Notes: generated by a model from the sequence alone, not told the origin. A DNA stretch of 64,000 bases from Sporolactobacillus sp. CQH2019 (GCF_028765345.1 NZ_JARAJZ010000013.1:1-64000), one strand, 5' to 3'; positions 1 through 9,157 are shown, counted from the first letter of the stretch. Numbers and translations: made by a program.

Positions 1-308
1 CAGCGCATGGAACTTTATTTACAGGAAATCAACCAAAATCCTGTCCCCTTTCGTTGGAAATATAAAATGGAGTCCATGGCAAACTGAGCATTAATATATT
101 AACGGTATTTATGAAACGATCTACTAGTATGATGACGAATATATAAAGTTCTTTGTCCTGGGAAGTAGAAAAGCCCTGCAAAACAATCCACCCTCCTAAA
201 GAATAAAAATTCGTAAACCTGATCATTCTTGTCCCCAAATATGTAGTGCCCTTGCGGCATTTAATGGGCTTCTCATCGAAAAGCCGCCCGACTTATTTTA
301 AGAGCCAT
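1..308. other. Left edge without recognised gene
   Basis: AT-rich; contains an imperfect hairpin GGCTTCTC (267-274) / GAAAAGCC (278-285) downstream of the choloylglycine hydrolase gene. A 69-codon minus-strand frame here lacks supporting signals. Confidence 0.3.
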
Positions 309-1295
309 TCAGTTTTCATCATGAACAGACTGTACGCGATGAAAGGGATACATTTTTATCCTGTCTGCATCCGGATTTTCATGAGATAAACGGATCGCCG
401 AAATCTGGCTGCAATCATAGGTATGATAATAATAGGTACCTGATTCCGCACACATGGCCGAAGTATAGATGGTATGATCTTCCAAGTTATCCAGTGTAGT
501 GACTCCGCCTTTAGGAATTTCGCAAGAAGAAAGTATGTGAAAAACGGCCGTCAGACCCTCCCCTTCATTTTCTACAGCCCGAATGTTCTGTTTCCAGTAG
601 GCGGCTCTGACGAATCGTGACGGCGGCGTAAAATCACCGGGTAATCCAACTGAGCCCGACCCCTGCCCAAAGGCATTTAATGGCAAACTCCCCCATTGAG
701 TCGGCTCAAATTGTCCGGGCCTGAGTCCGATATATTGTCTTAAATTTTGCAGATGCCAACTGAATTCCGGACTGTTGGTCATAACGCCCACTGGATTATC
801 GTAAACGCGCACCCCCTGCTTTGTTGACTCGATGACCATGCAGGCTCCGCTTTTGTCGGATAGAATCCAATGCAACGGAGGCGTAGTCTTTAAAAGAGAC
901 AGCGGGAAATCAAGGAAAGAAACACAGTCGATTTCTTCCTTTACAGACTGGACAGAATCAAATTGTGACAGAGACCATAGGACAAATTCAAACGGAGCCA
1001 GATTTGTTTTATGAAGATCCCTATTGGGGCTGTAGCAAGCAAAGCCCGGGAAGTAGAGGGCCGCGCAGCTCATTCCCGCTTCATTCAATCCATCTGCCAG
1101 TATGGCTTGATCCTGATGTTCAATCCCCATGCCTGCGACAGCCTGTTTAGCTATGACGGTTTTCCCGGAGACATTTTTCCACGTATATTGCCGGGGCACA
1201 ACCATCGCCTTTTGGTCGAAATCTAATGTAAAATCCATCGTTCTTGCGAATAGATGATGGCCGTCATTCGTTTCCAGGGTCAGGCTTGTACACAT
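309..1295 (-). CDS. Choloylglycine hydrolase / penicillin V acylase family protein
   Basis: An N-terminal-nucleophile amidohydrolase of the bile salt hydrolase/penicillin V acylase family, which cleaves amide bonds of conjugated bile acids, penicillin V or N-acyl signals. The start is placed at ATG 1295 rather than the in-frame TTG at 1298, because this makes Cys residue 2, the nucleophile exposed once Met is removed. A GAGGAG site (1307-1312) lies upstream at good spacing. Family landmarks seen are MCTSL at the N-terminus, FARTMDF near residue 17, and MTNSPEF near residue 172 (conserved Asn). The length (328 aa) is normal. It is divergent from a LysR regulator starting at 1421, which probably controls it. 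The sequence alone does not tell bile salts from penicillin or acyl-homoserine lactone as substrate. Confidence 0.85.
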   Translation of the reverse strand: MCTSLTLETNDGHHLFARTMDFTLDFDQKAMVVPRQYTWKNVSGKTVIAKQAVAGMGIEHQDQAILADGLNEAGMSCAALYFPGFACYSPNRDLHKTNLAPFEFVLWSLSQFDSVQSVKEEIDCVSFLDFPLSLLKTTPPLHWILSDKSGACMVIESTKQGVRVYDNPVGVMTNSPEFSWHLQNLRQYIGLRPGQFEPTQWGSLPLNAFGQGSGSVGLPGDFTPPSRFVRAAYWKQNIRAVENEGEGLTAVFHILSSCEIPKGGVTTLDNLEDHTIYTSAMCAESGTYYYHTYDCSQISAIRLSHENPDADRIKMYPFHRVQSVHDEN

Positions 1296-1420
1296 CAATG
1301 AACACTCTCCTCAATGCTTTTAGTATTTCTATCCATAGTTTTAACAGCCGGCTTCTATTAAGTAAATTTAAAAAATGTTATATTATAATTTAGTAAAACT
1401 TAATCAAAGGACATTTAAAA
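1296..1420. promoter_or_regulatory. Divergent regulatory region between choloylglycine hydrolase and LysR gene
   Basis: About 125 bp between two divergent starts. It is AT-rich, with several AGTAAA/TTTAGTAAA stretches around 1358-1402, and holds both ribosome binding sites. LysR proteins usually bind such shared intergenic regions; no exact operator could be fixed by eye. Confidence 0.4.
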
Positions 1421-2332
1421 ATGAATTTTGAACAGCTGGAGATTATCATTTCGCTGGCTCAGGAAAGACAATTTTCAAGAGCGGCGAAGAAATTGCATAT
1501 CACGACATCTGCAGTCAGCCAGGCCGTTTCCAATCTGGAAAAAGAATTGGGGCTTCAATTGTTCCAGCGCACAAGAAATTCGACTGTCCCGACAATCGAC
1601 GGACAGTATGTGATTCGAGAAGCCCATATCATTCTTGAAAAACAGAAAGAAATTTATAAATATAAAGCCGGGAAAGATTTACCTTCATTTAAAGTAAAAA
1701 TGGGGACGATTCCGGGTATCACGGATTCCTTAATCGAAGTGATTTATGCTCTGAAGCAGGATTTCCCTTTTCTCCAGCTCGACTTGTCCGAATACAACAC
1801 ACCGGATCTATTAAAAGCATTGAAGGAAGAAAAGCTTGATTTTGCCTTGATCGGTTTTTCAGATACTCTGAACAATTATCATTTGCCTTTTGATATAACG
1901 AAATTGGTTGACGGAACCTTCCATTTTGCAGTCAATCGGCAATCCCCGCTCGCCAAATTTAAAGTTTTAAGGTATGAGCAAGTCATTCAACAGCCGCTGG
2001 CTCTTTACCAGGATAATTATCTACTGAATTATTTGAGCCAAATGGAGAATAAAACCCATTGTTCCGCCCGGATACTATTTAAAACGAATCATATAAGTGC
2101 GATCGCTAAGGCCGTGTGCCAGGATATGGCCATTGCCTTCGGACCGTATTACTCGCTCTTTCATATATTTTTTGAAGATCTGCAGCAAATAAAACTGATC
2201 CCCATCGAACAGGATCCGGATATGTTAACTACCTCCTGTTTATGGTTTATCAGTTCAAGAGATGCATCACTCACTTCATTCAGTAAAACACTGCTCACAC
2301 TCATTAGACAAAAGCTGTTATTATATCGATAA
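1421..2332 (+). CDS. LysR family transcriptional regulator
   Basis: A 303-aa LysR-type regulator. Residues 1-60 form the winged helix-turn-helix (FSRAAKKLHITTSAVSQAVS, then NLEKELGLQLFQR). The remainder is the periplasmic-binding-protein-like effector domain. An AAAGGACA ribosome binding site precedes ATG 1421. It is divergent from the choloylglycine hydrolase gene, which it most likely regulates, possibly in response to that enzyme's substrate. The effector is unknown. Confidence 0.9.
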   Translation: MNFEQLEIIISLAQERQFSRAAKKLHITTSAVSQAVSNLEKELGLQLFQRTRNSTVPTIDGQYVIREAHIILEKQKEIYKYKAGKDLPSFKVKMGTIPGITDSLIEVIYALKQDFPFLQLDLSEYNTPDLLKALKEEKLDFALIGFSDTLNNYHLPFDITKLVDGTFHFAVNRQSPLAKFKVLRYEQVIQQPLALYQDNYLLNYLSQMENKTHCSARILFKTNHISAIAKAVCQDMAIAFGPYYSLFHIFFEDLQQIKLIPIEQDPDMLTTSCLWFISSRDASLTSFSKTLLTLIRQKLLLYR

Positions 2333-2340
2333 AAAGAAAA

Positions 2341-2706
2341 CTACCATTTGATGGCATCGTTAGCTTTTCCCGTCAATGGATAGAAAAATGGAATTAAAAC
2401 GGCTGACCCGGAGGAGCCCGTATACGAGCTAACTGCATAACCAAATGCACCCATGACAAGGCCCCCTATTCGGAGCACCGAAAGCAAGGCCTTATTTGTC
2501 CGACAGAGAAATCGCCGCATAAGAAATCCCGTCAGCATGAACGTCGATTTTACCTTCACCGTAGTGAACGCATCGGCAATCATGGCAAACGGGATCGGCA
2601 AACCCGGGAGGTAGAATCTTTCCAACCTTGAATCCTGTTCCCTATATCTGATCGGATATGGCGGAGACCGGCCGTCTTCAGGAGCCTGCTTGAACGCCCG
2701 GTCCAA
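2341..2706 (-). pseudogene. Remnant of a GPH-family sugar:cation symporter (C-terminal part)
   Basis: The open frame encodes about 120 aa whose C-terminal 90 residues resemble the end of glycoside-pentoside-hexuronide symporters (MelB/XynP type). These are the PIPFAMIADA segment, a damaged stretch where these transporters have an EYGEWKTG-like motif, a glycine-rich helix ending in GAFGY, and the terminal FYPLTGKAND. The family length is about 450 aa, the N-terminal two thirds are missing and the middle is scrambled, so it cannot be functional. The GPH assignment rests on motif memory. Confidence 0.5.
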
Positions 2707-2795
2707 CGGAAGGCATTGCCTGTTTCATATTTCCCCTGAACGCAAATCGCAAACTTCTAGTGAAGCTGTTCCGATACCCTGTTGTCAAGAGAACA

Positions 2796-3686
2796 TCATC
2801 GCCCGGCGGAAGCGCAGGATGCTGCAGCGTTCTCGGAAAACATGGGCAGATAAGAGGATACCTTTTCTTTTTTCATGGCAACGGATATCTCCCGGTATAT
2901 CGGAATGCAGTTAATTTCCCGGACGGCAATGGACGGGATCTGAATCCCTTTCGCTACGATCGCCGGCAGAAGGGTGACGCCGTCCCCGTGGCTCACATAG
3001 CTGAGAAGCGACTCTGTCAGATCAAGTTCCAGCACGATATGGGGGGTTACCTTCATGCGGTTGCACTCTCTGCGTATCGAGGCGCGGATGGTGCACGGGT
3101 CTTTATAGAGTATCAGTTTTTCATGGGTGACGATATCCCAAAAACTGATGTCTTTTCGATGGTACAGAGGATGGGTCACAGGAAAAACCACATAGAGCGG
3201 TTCCGTCATAAGCGGGATCACGGCAAGGTCCTGCTGCGGCTCTGCGTTGGAAAGCAGCGCTATATCGAATTTGCCGTTTTCGACTCCGTCTACGAGTTCC
3301 GCGTTGGAAAGCCGGGTATCGACGATCACCTGATTCTGTCCGCCCGCTTTCAGCTTTTCCATATACCGGGGAAGAAAATAGGTTACGAGACTCCCAATCC
3401 CGCCGATGCGCAGCTGACGCACTTTCCCAAAATGCCTCACTTGCTCAATTGCCGAATCAAATTCATCCAGCAAGCCGCTCATCCGTTCGTAGAGGAGCCT
3501 TCCCTGAGGGGTCGGTTCCACCCCGTCGTAGCTTCGGCTGAGCAGCTCACAGCCAAGCCCTTTTTCAAGCTGTCTCAGCTGTTTGGAAAGCGACGGCTGC
3601 GAGATATAAAGGCGTTCGGAAGCTTTATTCATACTGCCGCAGCAGACAGTTTCCAGAAAATATCGTATTTGTTCAAGGCTGATCAT
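2796..3686 (-). CDS. LysR family transcriptional regulator
   Basis: A 296-aa LysR regulator with the N-terminal HTH (SMNKASERLYISQPSLSKQL) and a substrate-binding-like C-terminal domain. The start ATG is preceded by AAGGAGG (complement of 3690-3697). It is divergent from a decayed flavin-reductase gene (from about 3932) and from the downstream SDR/ene-reductase genes. The AT-rich spacer 3700-3900 should contain its operator. It may have controlled the redox genes at 4.5-7.3 kb. Confidence 0.9.
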   Translation of the reverse strand: MISLEQIRYFLETVCCGSMNKASERLYISQPSLSKQLRQLEKGLGCELLSRSYDGVEPTPQGRLLYERMSGLLDEFDSAIEQVRHFGKVRQLRIGGIGSLVTYFLPRYMEKLKAGGQNQVIVDTRLSNAELVDGVENGKFDIALLSNAEPQQDLAVIPLMTEPLYVVFPVTHPLYHRKDISFWDIVTHEKLILYKDPCTIRASIRRECNRMKVTPHIVLELDLTESLLSYVSHGDGVTLLPAIVAKGIQIPSIAVREINCIPIYREISVAMKKEKVSSYLPMFSENAAASCASAGR

Positions 3687-3931
3687 AATATCCTCCTTTA
3701 CAGGCTATGCGTTTTAGCTATATCCAGTATGCACAATATCAATTAGGCAAGCTCCGGAATAGGGTTTATCATTCCTATAGATAAAAGATATATCCTATCT
3801 ATTTATCTTTTTTTATAAGGCAAGCTCAATTTACCGAACTGCCCCTTGTCAGGAAGCAAAAAGTGCGTTCCCTCTATTTATTGTAAGTCAGTTTATCATA
3901 AGGTAAACAGAATTTAAAGGAGGAAACTATT

Positions 3932-4400
3932 ATCGAAAAAAAGAAAACCTTTTGATTATTATGCTGACGATATTCAAGGCGGTCAAAACAGGCGTTTCGC
4001 TGACTGCCGAACCAGGGGACAAGGTCAATTCCATGACTATTAATGGGGCATTTTTGGCATGATGCGGGGCAGGCCGGCATTCATAGCTTTTCGTTAAATC
4101 TGCAGTCAATAACCCACATGGAGCCTTTGACAGAAAAATATCAAGGCTTTGCAAAACGAAGTCCGGACGCGATCTTGATAAAATTAAAGAACCCAGTTTA
4201 ACCACTGGAGACAGCCGGGATTGTTTCCGCCCCTGCAATCAGGGAACTCCTTTTAACGTTTTCGAGTGCAAGTCATGCATAAATAATAACTTGGCAAGCG
4301 TGCTGTTACAGAAGAAAACAGAAGGCATTGAACGGCTTTTTCCGCGGTGAGAACAGGAATTTTCATTTAGCTTATTGCGGGCGGGAAAACTGCCTGATCC
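3932..4400 (+). pseudogene. Decayed flavin reductase (FMN-binding split-barrel) gene
   Basis: A ribosome binding site AAAGGAGG (3916-3923) is followed at ideal spacing by ATC GAA AAA where ATG would be expected, so the start codon itself is lost. Frame-hopping translation gives KKKTF/DYYADDI/FKAVKTG, then AEPGDKVNSMTINGAFLA before a TGA at 4060, then KTKSGRDLDKIKE with LTTGDSRD, and finally FNVFECKSC. These match, in order, the conserved segments of flavin reductase-like proteins. At least three indels and one stop are needed to read it. It sits between LysR and the SDR genes, so it was probably a target of that LysR. Confidence 0.7.
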
Positions 4401-4482
4401 TATGTGATTGATTGAATAATCAACAAGTCCGAAGTTTCGTATCGTACGCAAAATATAATTTGATCGGTGAAAGGAGAACAAA

Positions 4483-5202
4483 ATGGCAGGAAAACTTAGT
4501 AAGCAAAAGGTACTGGTTATCGGCGGATCAAAATTTCTGGGCCTGGCCATTGCACGGCGGGCGAGTGAAGCCGGAGCGGAGGTAGTTATCGGAGCGCGCA
4601 ATACTGAACTGGCTGCTCAGGCAGCCGCAAATCTTCCAAACGCGAGTTCAATCCACCTTGATATTACAGATGAAAGCACCATCGCTGCTGCGGCAGCCAA
4701 ACTGGGTCACGTCGATCATGTAGTCATCACCGCATCCGCTCACCATAACGTAGCGGTCAAAGATCTGGAACATGATAAAATTGTTACCGCATTTGAGGCA
4801 AAAGTGATTGGCCCCATGCTGCTGGCAAAGCACTTCGCACCGATTCTGTCTCCAAAAGGTTCTATCCTTCTGTTCTCCGGTGTGGCCGCGTGGACCCCGG
4901 CTCCTCCCTATACGGTCATGGGCGTGACCAACGGAGCAGTTGCTTTTCTCGTGCCGCAACTGGCAAAGGAACTCGCACCCATTCGCGTCAATGCCATCTC
5001 CCCGGGCATCATTGATTCCGGTACTTATGACGCTCTCGGCGAGCAGGTTAAAAAGGAAATGTTCGAAAGTGTTGCAAAGTCCAGCTTAGTCGGACGGGTC
5101 GGCACGTCCGATGATATTGCCGATACTGCCCTTTGGCTGCTCGGTGCCGGAAATGTTACCGGAGAAACGATCCATGTCGAAGGCGGTGCCAGATTCGCAT
5201 GA
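4483..5202 (+). CDS. Atypical short-chain dehydrogenase/reductase
   Basis: A 239-aa Rossmann-fold protein of the SDR superfamily. The nucleotide-binding loop reads GGSKFLG (residues 14-20) instead of TGxxxGxG. An acidic residue (LDITD) follows strand 3, and the C-terminus ends in the usual VEGGARFA. The catalytic Tyr region reads YTVMGVTNGA, so the Lys of YxxxK is absent. AAAGGAG lies 7 nt before ATG. The stop overlaps the start of the next SDR gene (ATGA at 5199-5202), so the two are translationally coupled. It may bind NAD(P) without classical catalysis or use another base; the substrate is unknown. Confidence 0.85.
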   Translation: MAGKLSKQKVLVIGGSKFLGLAIARRASEAGAEVVIGARNTELAAQAAANLPNASSIHLDITDESTIAAAAAKLGHVDHVVITASAHHNVAVKDLEHDKIVTAFEAKVIGPMLLAKHFAPILSPKGSILLFSGVAAWTPAPPYTVMGVTNGAVAFLVPQLAKELAPIRVNAISPGIIDSGTYDALGEQVKKEMFESVAKSSLVGRVGTSDDIADTALWLLGAGNVTGETIHVEGGARFA

Positions 5203-5975
5203 CAAAGAACATCTATCCATTCGATCAAAAGGTCGTTTTGATTACCGGCGGCGGCAGCGGAATGGGCCGGGCCATTGCGCAGGCATTTCTGGATAATCAC
5301 GCTGCCGTTGCTGTAACCGGGCGGCGCCCGCAGGCATTGCAGGAAACGCTGGCCGCTTTTCCGGGAGAACGCACCCTGGCGATTTCAAAAGATATTTCCG
5401 ATCCGCAGGCCGCCGCGCAAATCGTGGCGGCGGTGCTGGAACGTTTCGGCCGGCTGGATGTCGTGGTCAGCAACGCCGGCGCTTTTGCGGGCGGGGATCT
5501 GATGGATCTGGATCAGAAGCATTGGGAACAGTTGCGTTCGACTAATGTCGATGCGCTGTTCTATCTGGCTCAGGCCGCCTTTCCGGCATTGCAGAAGACC
5601 GGCGGCACATTGATCGCAACTTCGTCGGTATCGGGGCTGAACGGAGACTGGAAACAGGCTGCTTACAATGCGACCAAACATGCGGTCAACGGTTTTATCC
5701 GCTCGCTAGCGCTCGATTGGGGCGCGAAGGGCGTTCGTGTGAACGCCGTGGCACCGGCTTTTACCGTTACCGATATGACTGCAAGCGTGGCAGGTTCGTC
5801 TGAACAGCTCGCTCAGTTAATCAACCGTATTCCCCTGGAACGGCCGGGATATCCGGCGGATATCGCTCCGGCTGTATTGTTTCTTGCTTCCCCTGATGCA
5901 GCCTACATCACAGGCGTCGTGCTTCCCGTTGACGGCGGCACCAGTGCTTCCACCGGTCAATCTCATAGGGTGTAA
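5199..5975 (+). CDS. Short-chain dehydrogenase/reductase
   Basis: A classical SDR of 258 aa with TGGGSGMG (cofactor loop), NAG (SNAGAF), catalytic Ser-Tyr-Lys (SSVSG, then YNATK) and the C-terminal VDGGTSAST. It probably reduces or oxidises a carbonyl/alcohol with NAD(P)H. The start is ATG 5199, which overlaps the upstream stop as ATGA; a longer in-frame extension to 5133 lies inside the previous gene and is rejected. It is co-transcribed with the atypical SDR and possibly with the ene reductase at 6274. The substrate cannot be told from sequence. Confidence 0.9.
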   Translation: MTKNIYPFDQKVVLITGGGSGMGRAIAQAFLDNHAAVAVTGRRPQALQETLAAFPGERTLAISKDISDPQAAAQIVAAVLERFGRLDVVVSNAGAFAGGDLMDLDQKHWEQLRSTNVDALFYLAQAAFPALQKTGGTLIATSSVSGLNGDWKQAAYNATKHAVNGFIRSLALDWGAKGVRVNAVAPAFTVTDMTASVAGSSEQLAQLINRIPLERPGYPADIAPAVLFLASPDAAYITGVVLPVDGGTSASTGQSHRV

Positions 5976-6273
5976 ATGAGCATTGCTTTGATCATGCCAT
6001 TTAAACCGCCTGTGTGAGCGGCATGCCGGTGTTCGGCACGATGCCCTCCCCTTCTGCATGACGTGCAGATGTATGTATCAGGACAGCTATTGGAATAAGG
6101 CCTATGGTAAGGAAACGGAACGCTGAAAGTCTCGTTATACGCAAATAATTCAGGAAAAGCAGGAAATAGCTGTGACCGATAACAAATGTACCAGGACAGA
6201 GAAAAAATCCTGAACATGGAATGCGTGAAGCGGCCCGCTCCTGTCCATCAAAATTTTAGAAGGAGTGTCCAGA
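5976..6273. other. Intergenic stretch without a recognisable gene
   Basis: About 300 bp between the SDR pair and the ene reductase. No convincing ORF, terminator or repeat is visible. AGAAGGAG near its end is the ribosome binding site of the next gene. Confidence 0.4.
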
Positions 6274-7305
6274 ATGACAGATTTGTTTACCCCTTATCAA
6301 TTAAAAGGATTGACGTTGAAAAATCGTGTGGTGCTGCCGCCGATGTGCCAGTACTCGGTAGAAAAAAAAGACGGGATTGCCACAGAATGGCATTATGTGC
6401 ATTATGTCAGCCGAGCCGTCGGCGGAGCCGGCCTGATCATTATTGAAATGACGGATATCGAGCCGGACGGGCGGACGACGGATTTTGATTTGGGTTTACG
6501 GTCGGATGAACAGATTCCGCCTCTGGCGCGCATTGTCGAAGCCGCCCATCAGTACGGAGCAAAAGTGGGCATTCAAATAGCGCATGCTGGGCGCAAAGCG
6601 GAAGACGCCGCGGTGCCTGTCGCCCCTTCGGCCATACCTTTCAATGCACAATCCAAAACGCCGAAAGCTCTTTCGACGGATGAAATCAAGCAACTGGTGG
6701 AAAAATTCCGTCTGGCCGTGCGCCGGGCTGTAAAAGCAGGATTCGATACGATTGAGATTCACGGGGCCCACGGCTATCTAATCCACCAGTTTCAATCGCC
6801 GTATACCAATCACCGGACCGATGAATACGGCAAGGATCTGCCGAAGTTCGGCAGAGAAGTGATTCAGGCGGTAAAAAGCGAATTGCCCGGAAATATGCCG
6901 CTGATTCTGCGTATTTCTGCCAAAGAGTACGTGGAAGGCGGTTACGGAATTAAAGAAAGCATCGCTTTTTCCAAAGAATATCAGAAAGCGGGCGTTGATA
7001 TTTTTCATGTCAGCTCGGGCGGAGAAGGGCCGATCGGCGGCGACGGGAAACCGGGAACGCACGCCGGCTATCAGCTTCCGCTGGCCCGGGAAATCAAAGA
7101 GGCGCTCAATGTTCCGGTGATCGCGGTCGGCAAACTGGAAGAACCGCAGCTGGCCAATGCCGTTATCGGCAACGAAGAAGCGGATCTCGTCGCTGTCGGG
7201 AGAGGGCAGCTGCGCAACCCGTACTGGACACTGGAAGCAGCAGTCAAATTAAACAAGAAAACGAATATACCGGTACAATATGCGTACGGATTTCCGAGAA
7301 TGTAA
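6274..7305 (+). CDS. namA: NADPH-dependent ene reductase, YqjM-type Old Yellow Enzyme
   Basis: A 343-aa FMN TIM-barrel enzyme that reduces the C=C bond of alpha,beta-unsaturated carbonyls and nitro compounds. PMCQY (Cys25, Tyr27) matches the Cys26/Tyr28 pair of the YqjM subclass. IEIHGAHGYL supplies the substrate-binding His pair, and QFQSPYTNHRTDEYG with the FMN-phosphate site AVGRGQLRNP are typical. The start is ATG 6274, with AGAAGGAG 8 nt upstream; the in-frame GTG at 6265 overlaps that site. It follows two SDR genes in the same direction, suggesting a reactive-carbonyl or quinone detoxification set. A terminator lies downstream. Confidence 0.92.
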   Translation: MTDLFTPYQLKGLTLKNRVVLPPMCQYSVEKKDGIATEWHYVHYVSRAVGGAGLIIIEMTDIEPDGRTTDFDLGLRSDEQIPPLARIVEAAHQYGAKVGIQIAHAGRKAEDAAVPVAPSAIPFNAQSKTPKALSTDEIKQLVEKFRLAVRRAVKAGFDTIEIHGAHGYLIHQFQSPYTNHRTDEYGKDLPKFGREVIQAVKSELPGNMPLILRISAKEYVEGGYGIKESIAFSKEYQKAGVDIFHVSSGGEGPIGGDGKPGTHAGYQLPLAREIKEALNVPVIAVGKLEEPQLANAVIGNEEADLVAVGRGQLRNPYWTLEAAVKLNKKTNIPVQYAYGFPRM

Positions 7306-7372
7306 AAAAATAATAGCGAACCAACATTTATTTCCCGTTCAACCATTGACACAATAAATTAAACCATAAATG

Positions 7373-7424
7373 CAGGGAAAACTTTCCGGGTTTCAGAGCC
7401 GGCCGTTTTCCCTGTTTATTTTTA
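7373..7424 (+). terminator. Rho-independent terminator after the ene reductase gene
   Basis: Perfect 10-bp stem CAGGGAAAAC (7373-7382) / GTTTTCCCTG (7405-7414), with a loop that can form a small inner CCGG pairing, followed by TTTATTTTTA. Confidence 0.8.
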
Positions 7425-7611
7425 TCAGCATTTGCTTCAAAATGTTAATGGATTGGCTCATCTGATTTCATAGTGAACAGTGGCCAAAATCGCCGGAAAA
7501 CGCTGTTAAGTTCGGAGAATCGACAGTAAACAGATCGGAATCAATGAATGTGAATAATCAGAGCAGCAAGACCGTCCCTGATTGACGGATCGACCGTGTT
7601 ACTTTCGGTTT

Positions 7612-8065
7612 AAACTCTTGACGGGGTGATACTTCGCCGGAACAGGGCGAATCGAGTCCATTTCGGAGCGATTATTCACTGCTTGAGGGCGATTCATTCT
7701 TTTTTCGGGGCGATAAACTCTTGACGGGGTGATACTTCGCCGGAATAGGGCGAATCGGGCCTATTTTAGGGCGATAGTTCGCTGCTTCAGGGCGATTCAT
7801 TCTTTTTTCGGGGCGATAAACTCTTGACGGAGCGATACTTCGCCGAAATAGGGCGAATCGGGCCTATTTTAGGGCGATAGTTCGCTGCTTCAGGGCGATT
7901 CATTCTTTTTTCGGGGCGATAAACTCTTGACGGAGCGATACTTCGCCGGAACAGGGCGAATCGAGTCCATTTCGGAGCGATTATTCGCTGCTTCAGGGCG
8001 ATTCATTCTTTTTTCGGGACGATAAACTTTTGACGGAGCGATAGCTCGCTGCTTGAAGGCGATAG
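7612..8065. repeat. 103-bp higher-order tandem repeat built from about 21-bp subunits
   Basis: The phrase AAACTCTTGACGG (last copy AAACTTTTGACGG) recurs at 7612, 7715, 7818, 7921 and 8024, exactly 103 bp apart, giving just over four copies. Each unit consists of five subunits of 20-21 bp that each begin with a variant of GGGCGAT (GGGCGAAT, GAGCGATT, GGGCGATTC, GGGCGATAA, GGTGATAC). Copies differ at a few positions. Open frames crossing it are repeat artefacts, not genes. The function is unknown. Confidence 0.92.
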
Positions 8066-8372
8066 TCAATTTTTCGAGACGAGGATTCTCGGACCGATAC
8101 TGGCCAGGCCTGGCCTTTAGTCCATTATCGACCGCGGCAGGCAGTTTTAGCTGTTTATCGGTCGTCGCGCCAGGTTGATCGGTCGTCAGCAGGTACACCC
8201 GATTTATCAAACGCGACAGAAGTTTATCGACTGTTACAGAAGTTTGTTCATCACGGAAACGTTCTTTTCTTTCAAGAGATTGACGGTCTCAGGAAAAGCC
8301 GATCATCATTTGACGGCACAGCAGGGCAATGAGCAAGAGGGATACTCATTTTTGATTATTAGCCGTCAATAA
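8066..8372. repeat. Degenerate short repeats flanking the 103-bp array
   Basis: The sequence continues with diverged modules of roughly 20-27 bp built on TTTATCG(A/G)C...: TTATCGACCGCGGCAGG, TTTATCGGTCGTCGCG, GATCGGTCGTCAGCAGG, TTTATCAAACGCGACAG, TTTATCGACTGTTACAG. They look like a related but older minisatellite. No gene is supported here. Confidence 0.55.
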
Positions 8373-8535
8373 TCTGACCCTACGTATTTTATCTTCTCGC
8401 AGCAGTTGATCTGTGGGTTGATAAAAGTCTTCTAAATAACCTACGGCTAAAATTAAGTCAAACGATGAGTCTGTAGGCCCGTAATATATATCAAATTCCA
8501 GGTTCTTGTAGGCAAGCCGACTTCAAATTGTCGCC

Positions 8536-8609
8536 TAAAAAAAGCTAAATAGAGACAGAGTCCCCCCTCAAGTTAGCTGTTTATCAATCAGCTCCGGAAG
8601 AACTCTGTC
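8536..8609 (-). terminator. Terminator of the universal stress protein gene
   Basis: On the minus strand, GACAGAGT (complement of 8602-8609) pairs with ACTCTGTC (complement of 8554-8561). An inner AGCTG/CAGCT hairpin lies between, and a T-rich run follows at 8536-8543. Confidence 0.6.
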
Positions 8610-8621
8610 TATCGTTTTTAA

Positions 8622-9095
8622 TCAGCGGACAATCAATACCGAACAAGGGGCAAGCCGGGCCATATATGAGGACTGACTGCCGATACCGATCAGGAAACGA
8701 TCTAATTTTGTGGTTCCCATGGCACCACAAACAATCAGATCGCAATGGTACTGCGGAATCACCTTCTCGATGATCGCTGAAGCCGGTGAATCCTCACCGG
8801 TAAAAACCGAGACACTTTTTACTCCTTGGTTCTGTGCTTCCTTTTTAAAAATGTTAACCCGGTTTGCCACTTCCGCCCGCATGTTATGGATTTGCGGAGT
8901 AAAGGTTCTTAAAGCTTCAAGTGATCCGGTGTTTAAAAAAGAAACAATCAACAGATGTGCATCGTATTTCCTTGCCAAATTGACAGCCGCTTCGAAGGCT
9001 TTAGCAGCCTCCTTGGATTCATCGACGGCGATTAATATATTCCGATAAGTGATTTCTCCATTTTCATTTATTGTATGGGATAATGTTTCTGACAT
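8622..9095 (-). CDS. Universal stress protein (UspA family)
   Basis: A 157-aa UspA-fold protein: ILIAVDESKEA (strand 1), then the ATP-binding style signature GAMGTTKLDRFLIGIGSQSS near the C-terminus, ending in CSVLIVR. Such proteins are cytosolic stress-induced nucleotide-binding regulators. The start is ATG 9095 with GAGGAG about 10 nt upstream; the longer GTG start overlaps that site. It is monocistronic, with its own terminator. Confidence 0.9.
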   Translation of the reverse strand: MSETLSHTINENGEITYRNILIAVDESKEAAKAFEAAVNLARKYDAHLLIVSFLNTGSLEALRTFTPQIHNMRAEVANRVNIFKKEAQNQGVKSVSVFTGEDSPASAIIEKVIPQYHCDLIVCGAMGTTKLDRFLIGIGSQSSYMARLAPCSVLIVR

Positions 9096-9157
9096 TATTA
9101 CCGGACTCCTCACGTATTTAATATAGTGATAATCATGAATCTCAAGTTAATCAAGTT

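Noticed and set aside
29-238. 69-aa minus-strand ORF at the window edge
   Set aside because: No ribosome binding site and no family features; probably chance.
4239-4601. 120-aa minus-strand ORF
   Set aside because: It overlaps the flavin reductase remnant and the SDR start on the other strand, without motifs.
7890-8210. 106-aa minus-strand ORF
   Set aside because: It lies inside the 103-bp repeat array; the open frame is a consequence of the repeats.
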